Part shown: positions 1 through 8,367 of the stretch, piece by piece
Layout of the letters: every line of letters begins with the position of its first letter
How positions within the stretch are numbered: position 1 is the first letter of the stretch
DNA from: Azospirillum melinis
Lineage (GTDB): Bacteria > Pseudomonadota > Alphaproteobacteria > Azospirillales > Azospirillaceae
Direction of reading: 5' to 3'
NCBI RefSeq assembly: GCF_013340935.1
Contig: NZ_WHOS01000040.1
Location: forward strand, 1 to 63,693
DNA length: 63,693 nt
Translations under genes and position numbers: made by a program
The notes under the pieces: generated by a model
Told to the model about the DNA's origin: nothing
Seen by the model: only the letters and a program-made list of their open reading frames with translations
Database searches by the model: none

Positions 1-301
1 CCCCCATCCTCCTTCAGCCCCCCGGCTAACCTTGCGCCGCCCCCTGTTCACTGTACTTAGGATATTAGTATATCAATCTGCGCGCAACCCTGAAAGTTCA
101 AAGCGGCAACAACCGTTCGGACTTTATCGCGATCAGGATTGCGGGGAGAGGGACAAAGTGACTGGCGGCGCGGGTTTCAGCCAGACCACGGATCGCCGCA
201 GGGGGGCGGGTGCGACATTCGGCCCCAGCGTCCGCCGCAGCCAGCCCCCCAGTCACTCGGATGCGGCGGCGGACGCCTTCGGTCCTTTGAAACCGGGCCG
301 G
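1..301. other. Left-edge non-coding region
   Basis: I see no convincing gene here. On the minus strand, positions 14 to 8 read AAGGAGG, a perfect Shine-Dalgarno sequence, so a minus-strand gene probably starts at or just beyond base 1. The GntR-type operator at 61-75 sits about 50 bases upstream of that ribosome site. The remaining bases up to the TerC-family gene show no further structure that I can name. Confidence 0.5.
61..75. promoter_or_regulatory. GntR-type operator 1 (off-window gene)
   Basis: AT-rich imperfect palindrome GATATTAGTATATCA in very GC-rich DNA. It contains the core ATATTAGTAT exactly, which recurs in front of other uronate genes in this window. Its position about 50 bases upstream of a minus-strand Shine-Dalgarno at 14-8 suggests it controls a gene lying to the left of the window. 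Seen directly: the sequence. Inferred: that it binds one of the local FCD-GntR regulators. Confidence 0.6.
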
Positions 302-940
302 TCAGGCGTGCCCGTTCACGAGAGGCCAAACCTCCAGGGCGCCGCGATAGATCATGTGCAGGGCGACATAGAGGATGATGGCGAGGCCGACATAGGCCAG
401 CCAGCGGTGCTTGTGCAGAATGCGGGCGATGAAGCTGGCGGCAAGGCCCATCAGGGCGATCGACAGGGTCAGGCCGATGACCAGCACCCCCAGATGCTCG
501 CGCGCCGCCCCGGCGACGGCCAGCACATTGTCGAGCGACATCGACACGTCGGCGACGACGATCTGCCAGACCGCCTGACCCAGCGTCTTGCGCGGGCCGG
601 ATGCCGCGGCGTCATCGTTCTCCAGCGCCTCGACCGCCTCGTCCTCGTCCTGGGACTGGCGCAGTTCGCGCCACATCTTCCAGCACACCCACAACAGCAG
701 CACGCCGCCGGCCAGAAGCAGCCCGATGATCTGGAGAAGCTGGGTGGTGACGGCGGCGAAGGCGATGCGCAGCACGGTGGCGGCCAGGATGCCGATCAGG
801 ATCGCCTTGCCGCGCTGGTCCTTCGGCAGGCCGGCAGCGGCCAGACCGATGACGATGGCGTTGTCGCCGGCCAGCACCAGATCGATCATGATGACCTGGA
901 GCAGCGCGAACAGCGCATCGGTGGTGAAGAGTTCCGTCAT
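302..940 (-). CDS. TerC/YjbE-family integral membrane protein
   Basis: A 212-residue polytopic membrane protein of the TerC family, YjbE subgroup. The start MTELFTTDALFALLQ and the early motif DLVLAGDNAIVIGLA are characteristic. The second half repeats the acidic motif as DVSMSLDNVLAVAGA, the typical paired aspartates of the family, which sit within helices and are thought to handle metal ions. A charged cytoplasmic loop (about residues 93-120, rich in D/E) separates two bundles of about three helices each. Relatives are implicated in manganese export, including metalation of secreted proteins, or in tellurite resistance; the substrate here is unknown. I looked for a yybP-ykoY manganese riboswitch in the 266 bases upstream and did not find a convincing one. 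The gene stands alone, with the same orientation as the neighbouring oxidoreductase. Confidence 0.85.
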   Translation of the reverse strand: MTELFTTDALFALLQVIMIDLVLAGDNAIVIGLAAAGLPKDQRGKAILIGILAATVLRIAFAAVTTQLLQIIGLLLAGGVLLLWVCWKMWRELRQSQDEDEAVEALENDDAAASGPRKTLGQAVWQIVVADVSMSLDNVLAVAGAAREHLGVLVIGLTLSIALMGLAASFIARILHKHRWLAYVGLAIILYVALHMIYRGALEVWPLVNGHA

Positions 941-1206
941 TTGGGCACGAGTCCTCGCATCACGATCAGTGTGGGAGGAGAGGCCGCACGGGGTCTTCCG
1001 ATGACCGGCCGGGCCGCGCCGAAGGCGTCGGACGGGAAGCGCCGGTCAAGGGCAAAAGGCGCGGGCCGCTCCTGATGTTCCCAGTCCGACATCGCAACCG
1101 GTGAAGGTTGCCAGAGGGGCCCGGCCTGGTTCTGGCGCTTTACGCCAAAGCTGTGGATTGCGCAAGGCCGCGCTTGCGGCCGGTGGAGTTCCGGTAGGCC
1201 TGCCGA

Positions 1207-2262
1207 TCAGGGCGTGCCGACCTCCACGGTTTCGCCGCTCCCCGATGCCTCCAGCATGGCCTCGATCAGCCGGTGGACCTTCAGCGCCTCGCGCCCGTCC
1301 ACCCGCGGCCGGCGTCCTTCGTCCAGCGCGTCGAGGAAGTCGGACAGCACCGCGCGGTGATGCTGGTGGGAGAAGGCCATCGGGTCGGCGCCGCCGCCCA
1401 GCGTGGCGCCGTCCGCCCCGGCGGTTATGCGCTCGCCAGTGACCAGCTGCACCTCCAGCCGGTCGCCGGCCAGGACGGCGGAGCCCTCGGTTCCGGCGAT
1501 CTCGATCCGCTCCGGATATCCCGGATAGACGGCAGTGGTGGCGTTCACGGTCGCCAGCATGCCGTTGCCGTAGCGCAGGGCCGTGGCGACCACATCCTCC
1601 GTGTCCATGCCCACGGCCGGGTCCGATCTGCGCAGGAGGCTGGTGGCGGCGAATCCGACGACCCGGTCCGGCAGGCCGACGAGGCCGACGAAGGCGTCCA
1701 GCGTGTGGATTGCCTGGGTCAGCAGCACGCCGCCGCCGTCGCGCGCCTTCATGCCGCGGCCGGGCTGGGCGTAATAGGCATTGTCGCGCCACCAGCGCAC
1801 CGACACCGCCGCGGTCAGCGGCCGGCCCAGCGCGCCGTCGCGCATCAGCGCCGCCAGCCGCTCGACCGAGGCGCGGAAGCGGTGCTGCAACACCACGCCC
1901 AGCGTCAATCCGGCCCTCTCCATCGCGGAGACCACCGCCCGCGCGCCCTCCGGCGTCGCGTCCAGCGGCTTTTCCAGCAGCACATGCTTGCCGGCAGCGG
2001 CACAGCGCGCCACCAGTGCGGCATGGCTGTCGGGCGGGGTCAGCAGCAGGATTGCCGACAGCGCCGGGTCCTCCAGCAGGGTTTCCAGCCGGTCGACCAC
2101 CGGCAGGCCGTGGCGGGCGGCGAAGGCGGCGCGGCGGTCGGTCGACGGGCTGAAGCAGCCCGCCACCTCCACCCGGTCGGCCAGATCGATCAGGCTCTGC
2201 GCGTGCGGCGCCGACGCCATGCCGAGGCCGACGACACCGATGCGGCGACGGGAACCGGTCAT
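1207..2262 (-). CDS. Gfo/Idh/MocA-family oxidoreductase
   Basis: A 351-residue NAD(P)-dependent sugar or sugar-acid dehydrogenase. The N-terminal Rossmann fold starts at once (IGVVGLGMASAPHA). The family EKP motif is present in HVLLEKPLDAT (about residues 95-105) and the probable catalytic histidine lies in QAIHTLDAF (about 185). The C-terminal half is the usual alpha/beta substrate domain. It overlaps the upstream GntR gene by four bases (ATGA), so the two are co-transcribed and translationally coupled. A role in uronate or related sugar-acid metabolism follows from this coupling and the operator in front of the regulator. The actual substrate cannot be read from sequence. Confidence 0.85.
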   Translation of the reverse strand: MTGSRRRIGVVGLGMASAPHAQSLIDLADRVEVAGCFSPSTDRRAAFAARHGLPVVDRLETLLEDPALSAILLLTPPDSHAALVARCAAAGKHVLLEKPLDATPEGARAVVSAMERAGLTLGVVLQHRFRASVERLAALMRDGALGRPLTAAVSVRWWRDNAYYAQPGRGMKARDGGGVLLTQAIHTLDAFVGLVGLPDRVVGFAATSLLRRSDPAVGMDTEDVVATALRYGNGMLATVNATTAVYPGYPERIEIAGTEGSAVLAGDRLEVQLVTGERITAGADGATLGGGADPMAFSHQHHRAVLSDFLDALDEGRRPRVDGREALKVHRLIEAMLEASGSGETVEVGTP

Positions 2263-3098
2263 CGAAGCGCTCCGTCCAAAGCGGTCAACTCCTCAGTCAG
2301 GCTGCCGGAGAAATAGAGCGGAGCGGCGTTGCGCACATCGTCCACCGTGATCTGCAGATTGTCCAGATGGCGCACCAGGCTCTGCTCGGCCCGGTCGGGG
2401 TCGTGGCCGGCGATGGCCTCGACGATGGCCTCATGCTCGGCGATGACCGTGCGCATGCGGCCGGGGACCGGCAGGGTCAGGCGGCGGCAGCGGTCGAGCT
2501 GGACCTTGGCCTGCTGGATGATGCCCCAGAAGCCGGGATATCCCGCCATCTCGGTGATCTGGGCGTGGAAAGCCTCGTCGGCCTGATGGAATCCGTCGGC
2601 GTCGCCCACCGCATCGACCTCGCGCTGGTGCTCCAGGCAGGCGCGCAAGGCGGCGATCTGGCTGCGGCTGGCGCGTTCGGCGGCGAAGCGCACGGTCGCC
2701 CGCTCCAGCACCTTGCGGATCACGCCGGCTTCCGGCAGGGCGCCCAGCGGGATGCGGGCGACGAAGGTGCCGGATTGCGGGAAGATCTCGATCAGCCCCT
2801 CGTCGGCCAGCCGCAGCACCGCTTCGCGCACCGGCGTGCGGCTGACGCCGTAGGCCTCGGCGATCTGCTTTTCGGCGATGGGCTCGCCCGGCTTGCGTTT
2901 CAGCGACACGATCTCCGCCCGCAGGTCGCGGTGGATGGCATCGGCGGCGGTCGGACCGCGCCGCATGTCCCGGCGCGCCGGCGGGCGGACCAGCAGCGGG
3001 GCGGCCTTGGCCGGCATGACCGGCGTTGTCGATGGCATGGTCGATGGCGGTGTCGCCGCGATGGAACCGGTTTTGGCCGGCGGGTTGCCCGATGGCAT
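2259..3098 (-). CDS. GntR-family regulator, FCD subfamily (paralog 1)
   Basis: About 279 residues. A low-complexity Pro/Ala leader (about 45 residues) is followed by a GntR winged helix with recognition motif YGVSRTPVREAVLRLADEG. A C-terminal FCD ligand domain follows, with metal-binding type residues in HQADEAFH, AEHEAIVEA and LVRHLDNLQ. I chose the ATG at 3098 because GAGGAGG lies about nine bases upstream; an in-frame start at 3122 is possible. It is closely similar to two other regulators in this window (10082-10852 and 13744-14502). An operator-like site (3133-3147) sits just upstream, suggesting autoregulation. FCD-GntR proteins of this kind (ExuR, UxuR) usually repress uronate genes and are released by a sugar acid; which acid this paralog senses is not evident. 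Confidence 0.88.
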   Translation of the reverse strand: MPSGNPPAKTGSIAATPPSTMPSTTPVMPAKAAPLLVRPPARRDMRRGPTAADAIHRDLRAEIVSLKRKPGEPIAEKQIAEAYGVSRTPVREAVLRLADEGLIEIFPQSGTFVARIPLGALPEAGVIRKVLERATVRFAAERASRSQIAALRACLEHQREVDAVGDADGFHQADEAFHAQITEMAGYPGFWGIIQQAKVQLDRCRRLTLPVPGRMRTVIAEHEAIVEAIAGHDPDRAEQSLVRHLDNLQITVDDVRNAAPLYFSGSLTEELTALDGALR

Positions 3099-3132
3099 GG
3101 CGTCCAGCCTCCTCAGAAGCACATGCCCCAGA

Positions 3133-3147
3133 ATACTAATATATCAG
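3133..3147. promoter_or_regulatory. GntR-type operator 2 (regulator/oxidoreductase operon)
   Basis: ATACTAATATATCAG; read on the minus strand it contains ATATTAGTAT exactly. It lies about 35 bases upstream of the chosen start of GntR paralog 1, within the likely promoter, so binding there should repress the regulator and its coupled oxidoreductase. Confidence 0.65.
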
Positions 3148-3262
3148 CTAGCGCGGCAAGCAATTTCGCTCATCCCCCGTTCGGATCCGGGTGTGACAAA
3201 GGCGCCCCCATTCCCGTCATGGCTGTGGGGTGGGGAACGGAGCATGAGCGCCGGAAGGAACG

Positions 3263-3305
3263 TCCCGGCCGTCATCGCCGCGAAGACGGGAGATGACGGC
3301 CGGGA
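3263..3305 (-). terminator. Hairpin downstream of the bdcA-like gene
   Basis: A perfect 13-base inverted repeat: TCCCGGCCGTCAT at 3263-3275 and ATGACGGCCGGGA at 3293-3305, with a 17-base loop. It lies about 40 bases beyond the stop of the minus-strand SDR gene, where a transcript end is expected. There is no clear T tract, so the terminator reading is tentative. Confidence 0.4.
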
Positions 3306-3343
3306 AGGGATGGGCTGGCTTCGACAGCAATCGAACCCGTCGG

Positions 3344-4057
3344 TCAGGCGCCGAAGCCGCCGTCGATGGTCTGGAACGAGCCGGTGATCATCCCGGCATG
3401 CGGGCCGGCGACATAGGCGGTCAGTTCGGCGACCTCGTCGGCGTCGATGTGGCGCTTGATCGCCATGAAGCTGTGCATGGCGGGCGCCATCGGACCGTCG
3501 GCCGGGTTCATGTCGCTGTGGGTCGGACCCGGCTGGATGGCGTTCACGGTGATGCCGCGGTCGCCGAAATCGCGGGCGAGGCCGCGCACCATGCCCTGGA
3601 CCGCCGATTTGGTCAGGGCGTAGGCAGCCCCGCCGGCAAACGGCATGCGGTCGCCGTTGACCGAGCCGATGACGATGATGCGGCCGCCGTCGTTCATGCG
3701 CCGGGCCGCTTCGACCGCCGCGTGGTAGGGCGCCCTGACGTTGATGTCGATCATCCGGTCGACGGCATCGGGATCGAAGGTCAGCGGATCGCCGAGGATC
3801 GCCGTGCCGGCATTGACCACCAGCACGTCCAGTGCGCCGCGGCCGGCGACCGTCGCGATCAGGGCGTCGCGGTCGGCGCTGTCGGTGCGGATGGCTTCCG
3901 CGCCGGTTTCGGCGGCAAGCGCCTCGGCGGCGTCCTTCGACCCGGCATAGGTGAAGGCGACCGTGCCGCCGGCCTTGGCGAAGCGGCGGACGATGGCCTT
4001 GCCGATGCCGCGGCTGCCGCCGAGGACCAGGATCTTGCGGCCGGTGAACTCACCCAT
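3344..4057 (-). CDS. bdcA: SDR-family oxidoreductase, BdcA-like
   Basis: 237 residues, a classical short-chain dehydrogenase: NAD(P)-binding GGSRGIGKAIVRRF at residues 13-26, NAG motif in VVNAGTA, catalytic serine in GSVNGDRM and the YxxxK pair in AAYALTKSAVQG. Extended stretches match what I recall of E. coli BdcA, such as TYAGSKDAAEAL, TDSADRDA and GSVNGDRMP. BdcA is reported to bind cyclic di-GMP and promote biofilm dispersal; its enzymatic substrate is unclear. The divergent TetR gene matches the bdcR arrangement of enterobacteria. It is probably repressed through the two TAGTGNTCGCTA sites in the shared intergenic region. Confidence 0.82.
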   Translation of the reverse strand: MGEFTGRKILVLGGSRGIGKAIVRRFAKAGGTVAFTYAGSKDAAEALAAETGAEAIRTDSADRDALIATVAGRGALDVLVVNAGTAILGDPLTFDPDAVDRMIDINVRAPYHAAVEAARRMNDGGRIIVIGSVNGDRMPFAGGAAYALTKSAVQGMVRGLARDFGDRGITVNAIQPGPTHSDMNPADGPMAPAMHSFMAIKRHIDADEVAELTAYVAGPHAGMITGSFQTIDGGFGA

Positions 4058-4078
4058 GATGTGCTCCTTGATAAAATG

Positions 4079-4090
4079 TAGTGATCGCTA
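4079..4090. promoter_or_regulatory. TetR-type operator copy 1
   Basis: TAGTGATCGCTA, an imperfect palindrome 22-33 bases upstream of the bdcA-like start. It is repeated with one difference at 4129-4140, centre to centre 50 bases, about five helical turns. It is probably a binding site of the divergently encoded TetR-family repressor. Confidence 0.6.
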
Positions 4091-4128
4091 TATAAATCCA
4101 GGCGAGGGATTTGCGCAAGGAGAAAATA

Positions 4129-4140
4129 TAGTGGTCGCTA
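4129..4140. promoter_or_regulatory. TetR-type operator copy 2, overlapping the bdcR start
   Basis: TAGTGGTCGCTA. The GTG start codon of the TetR gene (4131-4133) lies inside this site, so occupation would block the regulator's own expression as well as, with copy 1, the divergent SDR gene. Confidence 0.6.
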
Positions 4141-4733
4141 CAGAAACGTCCGGGGTCCGTGGGCGGCGGCGGTCCTTCGATGTGGACGAGGCGGTCGAGA
4201 CCGCGATGAGGCTGTTCCATGCGCGCGGCTACGACGCCGTGGGCGTCGCCGAGCTGGGAACCGAACTGGGGATCAAGCCGCCGAGCTTCTATGCCGCCTT
4301 CGGCAGCAAGGCCGGACTGTTCGAGCGGGCGCTTCGGCGCTATGCGGCGGGGGAGGCCAACATCTTCGCCCGCGCGCAGGCGGAGGGCGGCAGCATGGCC
4401 GAGGTGATCGAGCGCACGCTGCTGCTGGCGGCGCGGCTCTATCCGGAGCGCGATGGAGTGGCGGGCTGTCTGGTGCTCGACGGGGCGCGCAACAGCGCCG
4501 ACCCGGTGGCGTGCGCACTGGCCGAGACGATGAGGAAGGCCGGCGTGGCGGCGATTCGCGACTTCATCGCCACGGAGCAGCCGGAACGGGCTGACGCGCT
4601 GGCGGACTTCATCGCAATCACGATGAAGGGAATGTCGGCGGCGGCGCGCGACGGCATGGGTGAGGACGCGCTTACCGTCGTCGCCCGGATGGCGGGCCGC
4701 GCCTTCCGCCGCGAACTGGCGGCGGAAGGGTGA
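4131..4733 (+). CDS. bdcR: TetR-family regulator, BdcR-like
   Basis: 200 residues from a GTG start at 4131, chosen because AAGGAG ends eight bases upstream. Reading further 5' would run antisense through the divergent gene. The N-terminal TetR helix-turn-helix covers about residues 17-60 (AMRLFHARGYDAVGVAELG, then PSFYAAFGSKAGLFERAL). The ligand domain contains GVAGCLVLDGARNS, close to the GCAGCMVLEG stretch I recall in E. coli BdcR. It is divergent from the SDR gene with two matching palindromes between them, so it is most likely that gene's repressor and autoregulated. The ligand is unknown. Confidence 0.82.
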   Translation: MVATETSGVRGRRRSFDVDEAVETAMRLFHARGYDAVGVAELGTELGIKPPSFYAAFGSKAGLFERALRRYAAGEANIFARAQAEGGSMAEVIERTLLLAARLYPERDGVAGCLVLDGARNSADPVACALAETMRKAGVAAIRDFIATEQPERADALADFIAITMKGMSAAARDGMGEDALTVVARMAGRAFRRELAAEG

Positions 4734-4766
4734 TGTCAGGCGCTCGAACCGAAGGAAAGGCTTCGT

Positions 4767-5687
4767 TCAGGCCGGCATGGCGTCGCGCGGGATGATGGCG
4801 CCGCGGTGCTGGATAACGGCGGCGGCCAGTTTGTGGGCGGCACGGGCGGAGTCGGCCGGACCCTCGCCGCGCAGGCGGGCAGCGAGATAACCGGCGCTGA
4901 AGCTGTCGCCGGCCGCCGTGGTGTCGACCACCGTGGTGACCTTCTGCGCCGGCACCTCGACCGCCTCGCCGTTTTCGATCACCACGCAGCCGGGCTGTTC
5001 CAGCTTCAGGACGATCTCGGTGACCCCGGCCTTGCGGACGCGGGCCAGAACGGCGTCGGCATCGGCGTCGCCATAGAGGTCGCGCAGGTCGGTGACGCCG
5101 GGCAGTGCGATGTCGGTCAGCGCGAGCATGCGGTCGAAGGCGGCCCGCGCGGTGTCGAGGTCCGGCCACAGGCGCGGACGCCAGTTGGTGTCGAAGGCGA
5201 CCTTGCCGCCCTGCGCCCGCACCCGCTCCAGCACCTCGAACAGCCGCCCGCGGCCCTCTTCGCCCAGGATGGCGATGCTGATGCCGGACAGATAGACGAT
5301 GCCGTAGCCCTCCAGCGCCCTGGACAGCTCCGCCGTCTGGGGAAGGGCGAACAGCTCGCGCGCCGGCGCCCGGTCGCGCCAGTAGAGGAAGCGGCGCTCG
5401 CCGCTCGCATCGGTTTCGATCAGGTAGAGGCCGGGCAGGCGGTTCGGCACGCGCAGGACATGGCCGGTGCCGACGCCCTCGGCCGCCCAGGCCGCCACCA
5501 TGTCGTCGCTGATGCTGTCGTCGCCGAGCGCGGTGACATAGTCGACCGGCGTGCCCAGACGCGCCAGATAGACCGCGGTGTTCAGCGTGTCGCCGCCGAA
5601 CCCCATGGTCAGCGACCCGTCCGGACGCCGGAACATCTCGATCATGCATTCGCCGAGGGCGGCGACGCGGTTGGGCGTGTCGGTCAT
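4767..5687 (-). CDS. kdgK: 2-keto-3-deoxygluconate kinase (PfkB family)
   Basis: 306 residues from MTDTPNRVAALGECMIEM; this ATG at 5687 follows GGAGAGGAAG, whereas an in-frame start at 5738 would add 17 unconserved residues. Ribokinase-fold signatures are present: FGGDTLNTAVYLARLG near residues 31-46 and the C-terminal PfkB motif DTTAAGDSFSAGYLAARL with the catalytic aspartate. It phosphorylates 2-keto-3-deoxygluconate to KDPG, the step joining both uronate branches to central metabolism. It is the last gene of the uxaC-uxaA-transporter-kdgK operon, 43 bases downstream of the transporter. No KDPG aldolase is in the window. Confidence 0.88.
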   Translation of the reverse strand: MTDTPNRVAALGECMIEMFRRPDGSLTMGFGGDTLNTAVYLARLGTPVDYVTALGDDSISDDMVAAWAAEGVGTGHVLRVPNRLPGLYLIETDASGERRFLYWRDRAPARELFALPQTAELSRALEGYGIVYLSGISIAILGEEGRGRLFEVLERVRAQGGKVAFDTNWRPRLWPDLDTARAAFDRMLALTDIALPGVTDLRDLYGDADADAVLARVRKAGVTEIVLKLEQPGCVVIENGEAVEVPAQKVTTVVDTTAAGDSFSAGYLAARLRGEGPADSARAAHKLAAAVIQHRGAIIPRDAMPA

Positions 5688-5730
5688 GCTTCCTCTCCAC
5701 AAGCCGGGGAGCGCCCCGGCAAATCCCATT

Positions 5731-6738
5731 TCAGGCAATAGAACGGCGTTCCCGCGCCCGCATCCGCTCGCGGTGCGCGGTGTAGAGTCCGCTGGCGATG
5801 ATCACGCCGGTGCCGACGAAGGTCCAATGGTCGGGCACCGCGCCGAAGACGACGAACCCCAGCGCCGTGGACCAGATCAGCTGGACGTAGGTGAAGGGCG
5901 CCAGCACCGAGGCCTCGCCCTGGCGGTAGGCCAGGATCAGCAGCCATTGCGCTGCCGTGTAGACCAGCCCGATGAAGGCCCCCAGCAGCATCTCCCACGG
6001 GGTCGGCCACGCCGCATGCAGCGGCAGCAGCGCCGTCAGGGCGATCAGGCCGGTGAGCGCGCTCCACACCATGGTGGTCAGCGGGTTCTCATGCACCGTC
6101 ATCTTGCGCGTCGCCACCAGACCGAGCGCCCAGCTGAAGGCGGTCAGGATCGGCAGCAGCGAAGCCGGTTGGAACCCCTCCGCCCCCGGCCGGATGACGA
6201 TGATGACGCCGGCCAGCCCGACCAGCAGCGCCGCCCAGCGGCGGACGCCGACCTTCTCGGCCAGCAGCAGGATCGACAGCACGGTGACGAAGACGGGAGA
6301 GACGAAGCTGATCGCCGCGGCCTCGGCCAGCGGCAGATGCTGCATCGCCATGATGAAGAACAGCGCCGAGCCCAGCATGCCCAGCCCGCGCACCACCTGA
6401 AGCCCCGGCCGCGTCGTCTTCAGCACGCTCAGTCTGTCTTTATGACGGGGCGAGCCGCCGCGCAGGGCCAGCGGCATCACCAATGCTGTGAAGACGACAT
6501 AGCGCATCCAGGCGATCTCGGCCGGCGGCAGGGTCCGGCCGAGATATTTCGCCGTGGCGTCGGAGCAGGACAGGCAGGCCACCCCCAGCACCACCAGCAG
6601 GATCGCCCGCATCGGATCCGTGCCCTTGGCCCCGGATGCAGCCCTCGGATTTACGGCCGGCTGGATCGGGGTCTGCGGCGCGTTCACCGGCGAGGGGCCG
6701 GAGTCAACACTGGTGGGCGGGGTGGAACTGTCGGGCAT
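5731..6738 (-). CDS. DMT-superfamily (EamA) transporter in the uronate operon
   Basis: 335 residues: an unusual Pro/Ser/Thr-rich cytoplasmic leader of about 40 residues, then ten predicted helices as two EamA repeats of about 140 residues (first starting MRAILLVVLGVACLSCSDA, second around LLPILTAFSWALGLVATR). It lies inside the uronate operon, 42 bases after uxaA and 43 before kdgK. Co-transcription suggests movement of a sugar acid or pathway intermediate, but direction and substrate are not readable from sequence. DMT/EamA proteins are often exporters, so relief of intermediate build-up is as plausible as uptake. No other uronate transporter is visible in this window. Confidence 0.8.
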   Translation of the reverse strand: MPDSSTPPTSVDSGPSPVNAPQTPIQPAVNPRAASGAKGTDPMRAILLVVLGVACLSCSDATAKYLGRTLPPAEIAWMRYVVFTALVMPLALRGGSPRHKDRLSVLKTTRPGLQVVRGLGMLGSALFFIMAMQHLPLAEAAAISFVSPVFVTVLSILLLAEKVGVRRWAALLVGLAGVIIVIRPGAEGFQPASLLPILTAFSWALGLVATRKMTVHENPLTTMVWSALTGLIALTALLPLHAAWPTPWEMLLGAFIGLVYTAAQWLLILAYRQGEASVLAPFTYVQLIWSTALGFVVFGAVPDHWTFVGTGVIIASGLYTAHRERMRARERRSIA

Positions 6739-6780
6739 GGCGCCGGCTCGTCATCGGTCATGGTTAAGGGGGCGGACCCC

Positions 6781-8304
6781 TTACATAACCGCTCCCATCT
6801 GCCAAGGAGCAAATTCATCGGCGCCGACGCCGAGTTCCTCGCTCTTGGTCTTGCGGCCCGACGCGGTGTCGAGCACCAGCTGGAAGATGGCGCGGCCGAT
6901 TTCCTCGATCGAGGCGTCGCCGGTGGCGATGGCGCCGCAATCGATGTCCATGTCGTCCGGCATCCGGCGGAACAGCGTGCTGTTGGTCGCCAGCTTCAGG
7001 CTGGGCGTCGGCTTGCAGCCGAACACCGAGCCGCGGCCGGTGGTGAAGCACAGCACGTTGGCGCCGCCCGCCACCTGTCCGGTCGCCGACACCGGATCGT
7101 AGCCGGGCGTGTCCATGAAGACGAAGCCCTTGTCGGTGATCGGCTCGGCATAGCGGTAGACGGCGGTCATCGGGGTGGTGCCGCCCTTGGCGACCGCGCC
7201 CAGCGACTTCTCCAGGATGGTGGTCAGGCCGCCCTTCTTGTTGCCGGGCGACGGGTTGTTGTTCATCTCGCCGCCGGTGCGGCTGGTGTACTCCTCCCAC
7301 CAGCCGATACGCTCGACCAGCGCCTCGCCCACCTCGCGGCGGACGGCACGGCGGGTCAGCAGATGCTCGGCGCCATAGACCTCCGGCGTCTCGCTCAGCA
7401 CGGCGGTGCCGCCGTTGCGGACCAGCAGGTCGACGGCATAGCCCAGCGCCGGGTTGGCGGTGATGCCCGAATAGCCGTCGGAGCCGCCGCATTGCAGCGC
7501 CAGCGTCAGGTGGCTGGCCGGCAGGGTCTGGCGGGTGACGTCGTTGATCTCCGGCAGCAGCGCCTCGATCCGGCGGATGCCCTCGCGGGCCGCCGCGGCG
7601 GTGCCGCCCATGTCCTGTATGCCGATGGGGATGACGCGGGCGCCCTCCTCGAGGCCGGTGGCCTCCATCAGCTTGTCGATCTGGTTCACCTCACAGCCGA
7701 GACCCAGCAGGATCACCGCGGCGAAGTTCGGGTGGCGGGCGTAGCCGGCGATGGTCCGGCGCAGCGTGTCCATCACCTCGCCGCTGCCGGCCATGCCGCA
7801 GCCGTAGCCGTGGGTCAGGGCGACGACGCCGTCGATGTTGGGATAGGCGGCCAGGGCGGGGCCGCGGAAATGGTCGGCGATCATCCGCGCCGCGGTGGCG
7901 GAGCAGTTCACCGAGGTCAACACGCCGATGTAGTTGCGGGTGGCGACGCGGCCATCCGGGCGAACGATGCCCTGGAAGGTGGCGCGCTCGGCCTCCGGGA
8001 TCGGCTCGACCGGGTGGACGTCGGCGCCGAAGGCGTAATCGCGCTCGAAATCGCTGCCCATGCCCATGTTGTGGACGTGGACATGATCGCCCGGCTGGAT
8101 CGCCGCGGTGGCGAAGCCGATGACCTGATTGTACTTGCGCACCGGTTCGCCCAGTGCGATGGCGCGCACCGCGACCTTGTGCCCGGCCGGCACCGGCCCG
8201 GTGGTCGCGACTTCCGTGCCGGGCAGGGCGGTGCCGGGCTCCAGGTCGGCGCCGGCGACGACGACGTTGTCGGCGGGGTGCAGGCGGATGGTCAGCGATG
8301 CCAT
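6781..8304 (-). CDS. uxaA: Altronate dehydratase (UxaA type)
   Basis: 507 residues from MASLTIRLHPADNVVV (ATG at 8304, AAGGAC upstream). It has an N-terminal SAF domain (about residues 1-100, with KVAVRAIALGEPVRKYNQ) followed by the D-galactarate dehydratase/altronate hydrolase catalytic domain. Family signatures include LTHGYGCGMAGSG, LQCGGSDGYSG, the SETPEVYGAEHLL region and NNPSPGNKKGGLTTI. It dehydrates altronate to 2-keto-3-deoxygluconate using a divalent metal such as Fe2+ or Mn2+. Galactarate dehydratase (GarD) is the alternative in this family. Immediate linkage to uxaC and kdgK favours altronate. A 14-base perfect hairpin lies between uxaC and this gene. Confidence 0.88.
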   Translation of the reverse strand: MASLTIRLHPADNVVVAGADLEPGTALPGTEVATTGPVPAGHKVAVRAIALGEPVRKYNQVIGFATAAIQPGDHVHVHNMGMGSDFERDYAFGADVHPVEPIPEAERATFQGIVRPDGRVATRNYIGVLTSVNCSATAARMIADHFRGPALAAYPNIDGVVALTHGYGCGMAGSGEVMDTLRRTIAGYARHPNFAAVILLGLGCEVNQIDKLMEATGLEEGARVIPIGIQDMGGTAAAAREGIRRIEALLPEINDVTRQTLPASHLTLALQCGGSDGYSGITANPALGYAVDLLVRNGGTAVLSETPEVYGAEHLLTRRAVRREVGEALVERIGWWEEYTSRTGGEMNNNPSPGNKKGGLTTILEKSLGAVAKGGTTPMTAVYRYAEPITDKGFVFMDTPGYDPVSATGQVAGGANVLCFTTGRGSVFGCKPTPSLKLATNSTLFRRMPDDMDIDCGAIATGDASIEEIGRAIFQLVLDTASGRKTKSEELGVGADEFAPWQMGAVM

Positions 8305-8331
8305 GGGAAGATGTCCTTGAAGAGTAAGCTG

Positions 8332-8361
8332 GGCCGCGCCGGAACGGGTTCCGGCGCGGCC
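8332..8361 (-). other. Intercistronic hairpin between uxaC and uxaA
   Basis: GGCCGCGCCGGAAC (8332-8345) and GTTCCGGCGCGGCC (8348-8361) form a perfect 14-base-pair stem with a two-base loop, seven bases after the uxaC stop. It has no T tract. It could stabilise the upstream message, act as a partial terminator, or tune uxaA relative to uxaC. Confidence 0.55.
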
Positions 8362-8367
8362 GGGCAA

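Noticed and set aside
941..1206. Possible yybP-ykoY manganese riboswitch before the TerC-family gene
   Set aside because: The conserved loop sequences expected for this riboswitch are not visible on the minus strand; only a short GCAACC/GGTTGC hairpin near 1098 is present.
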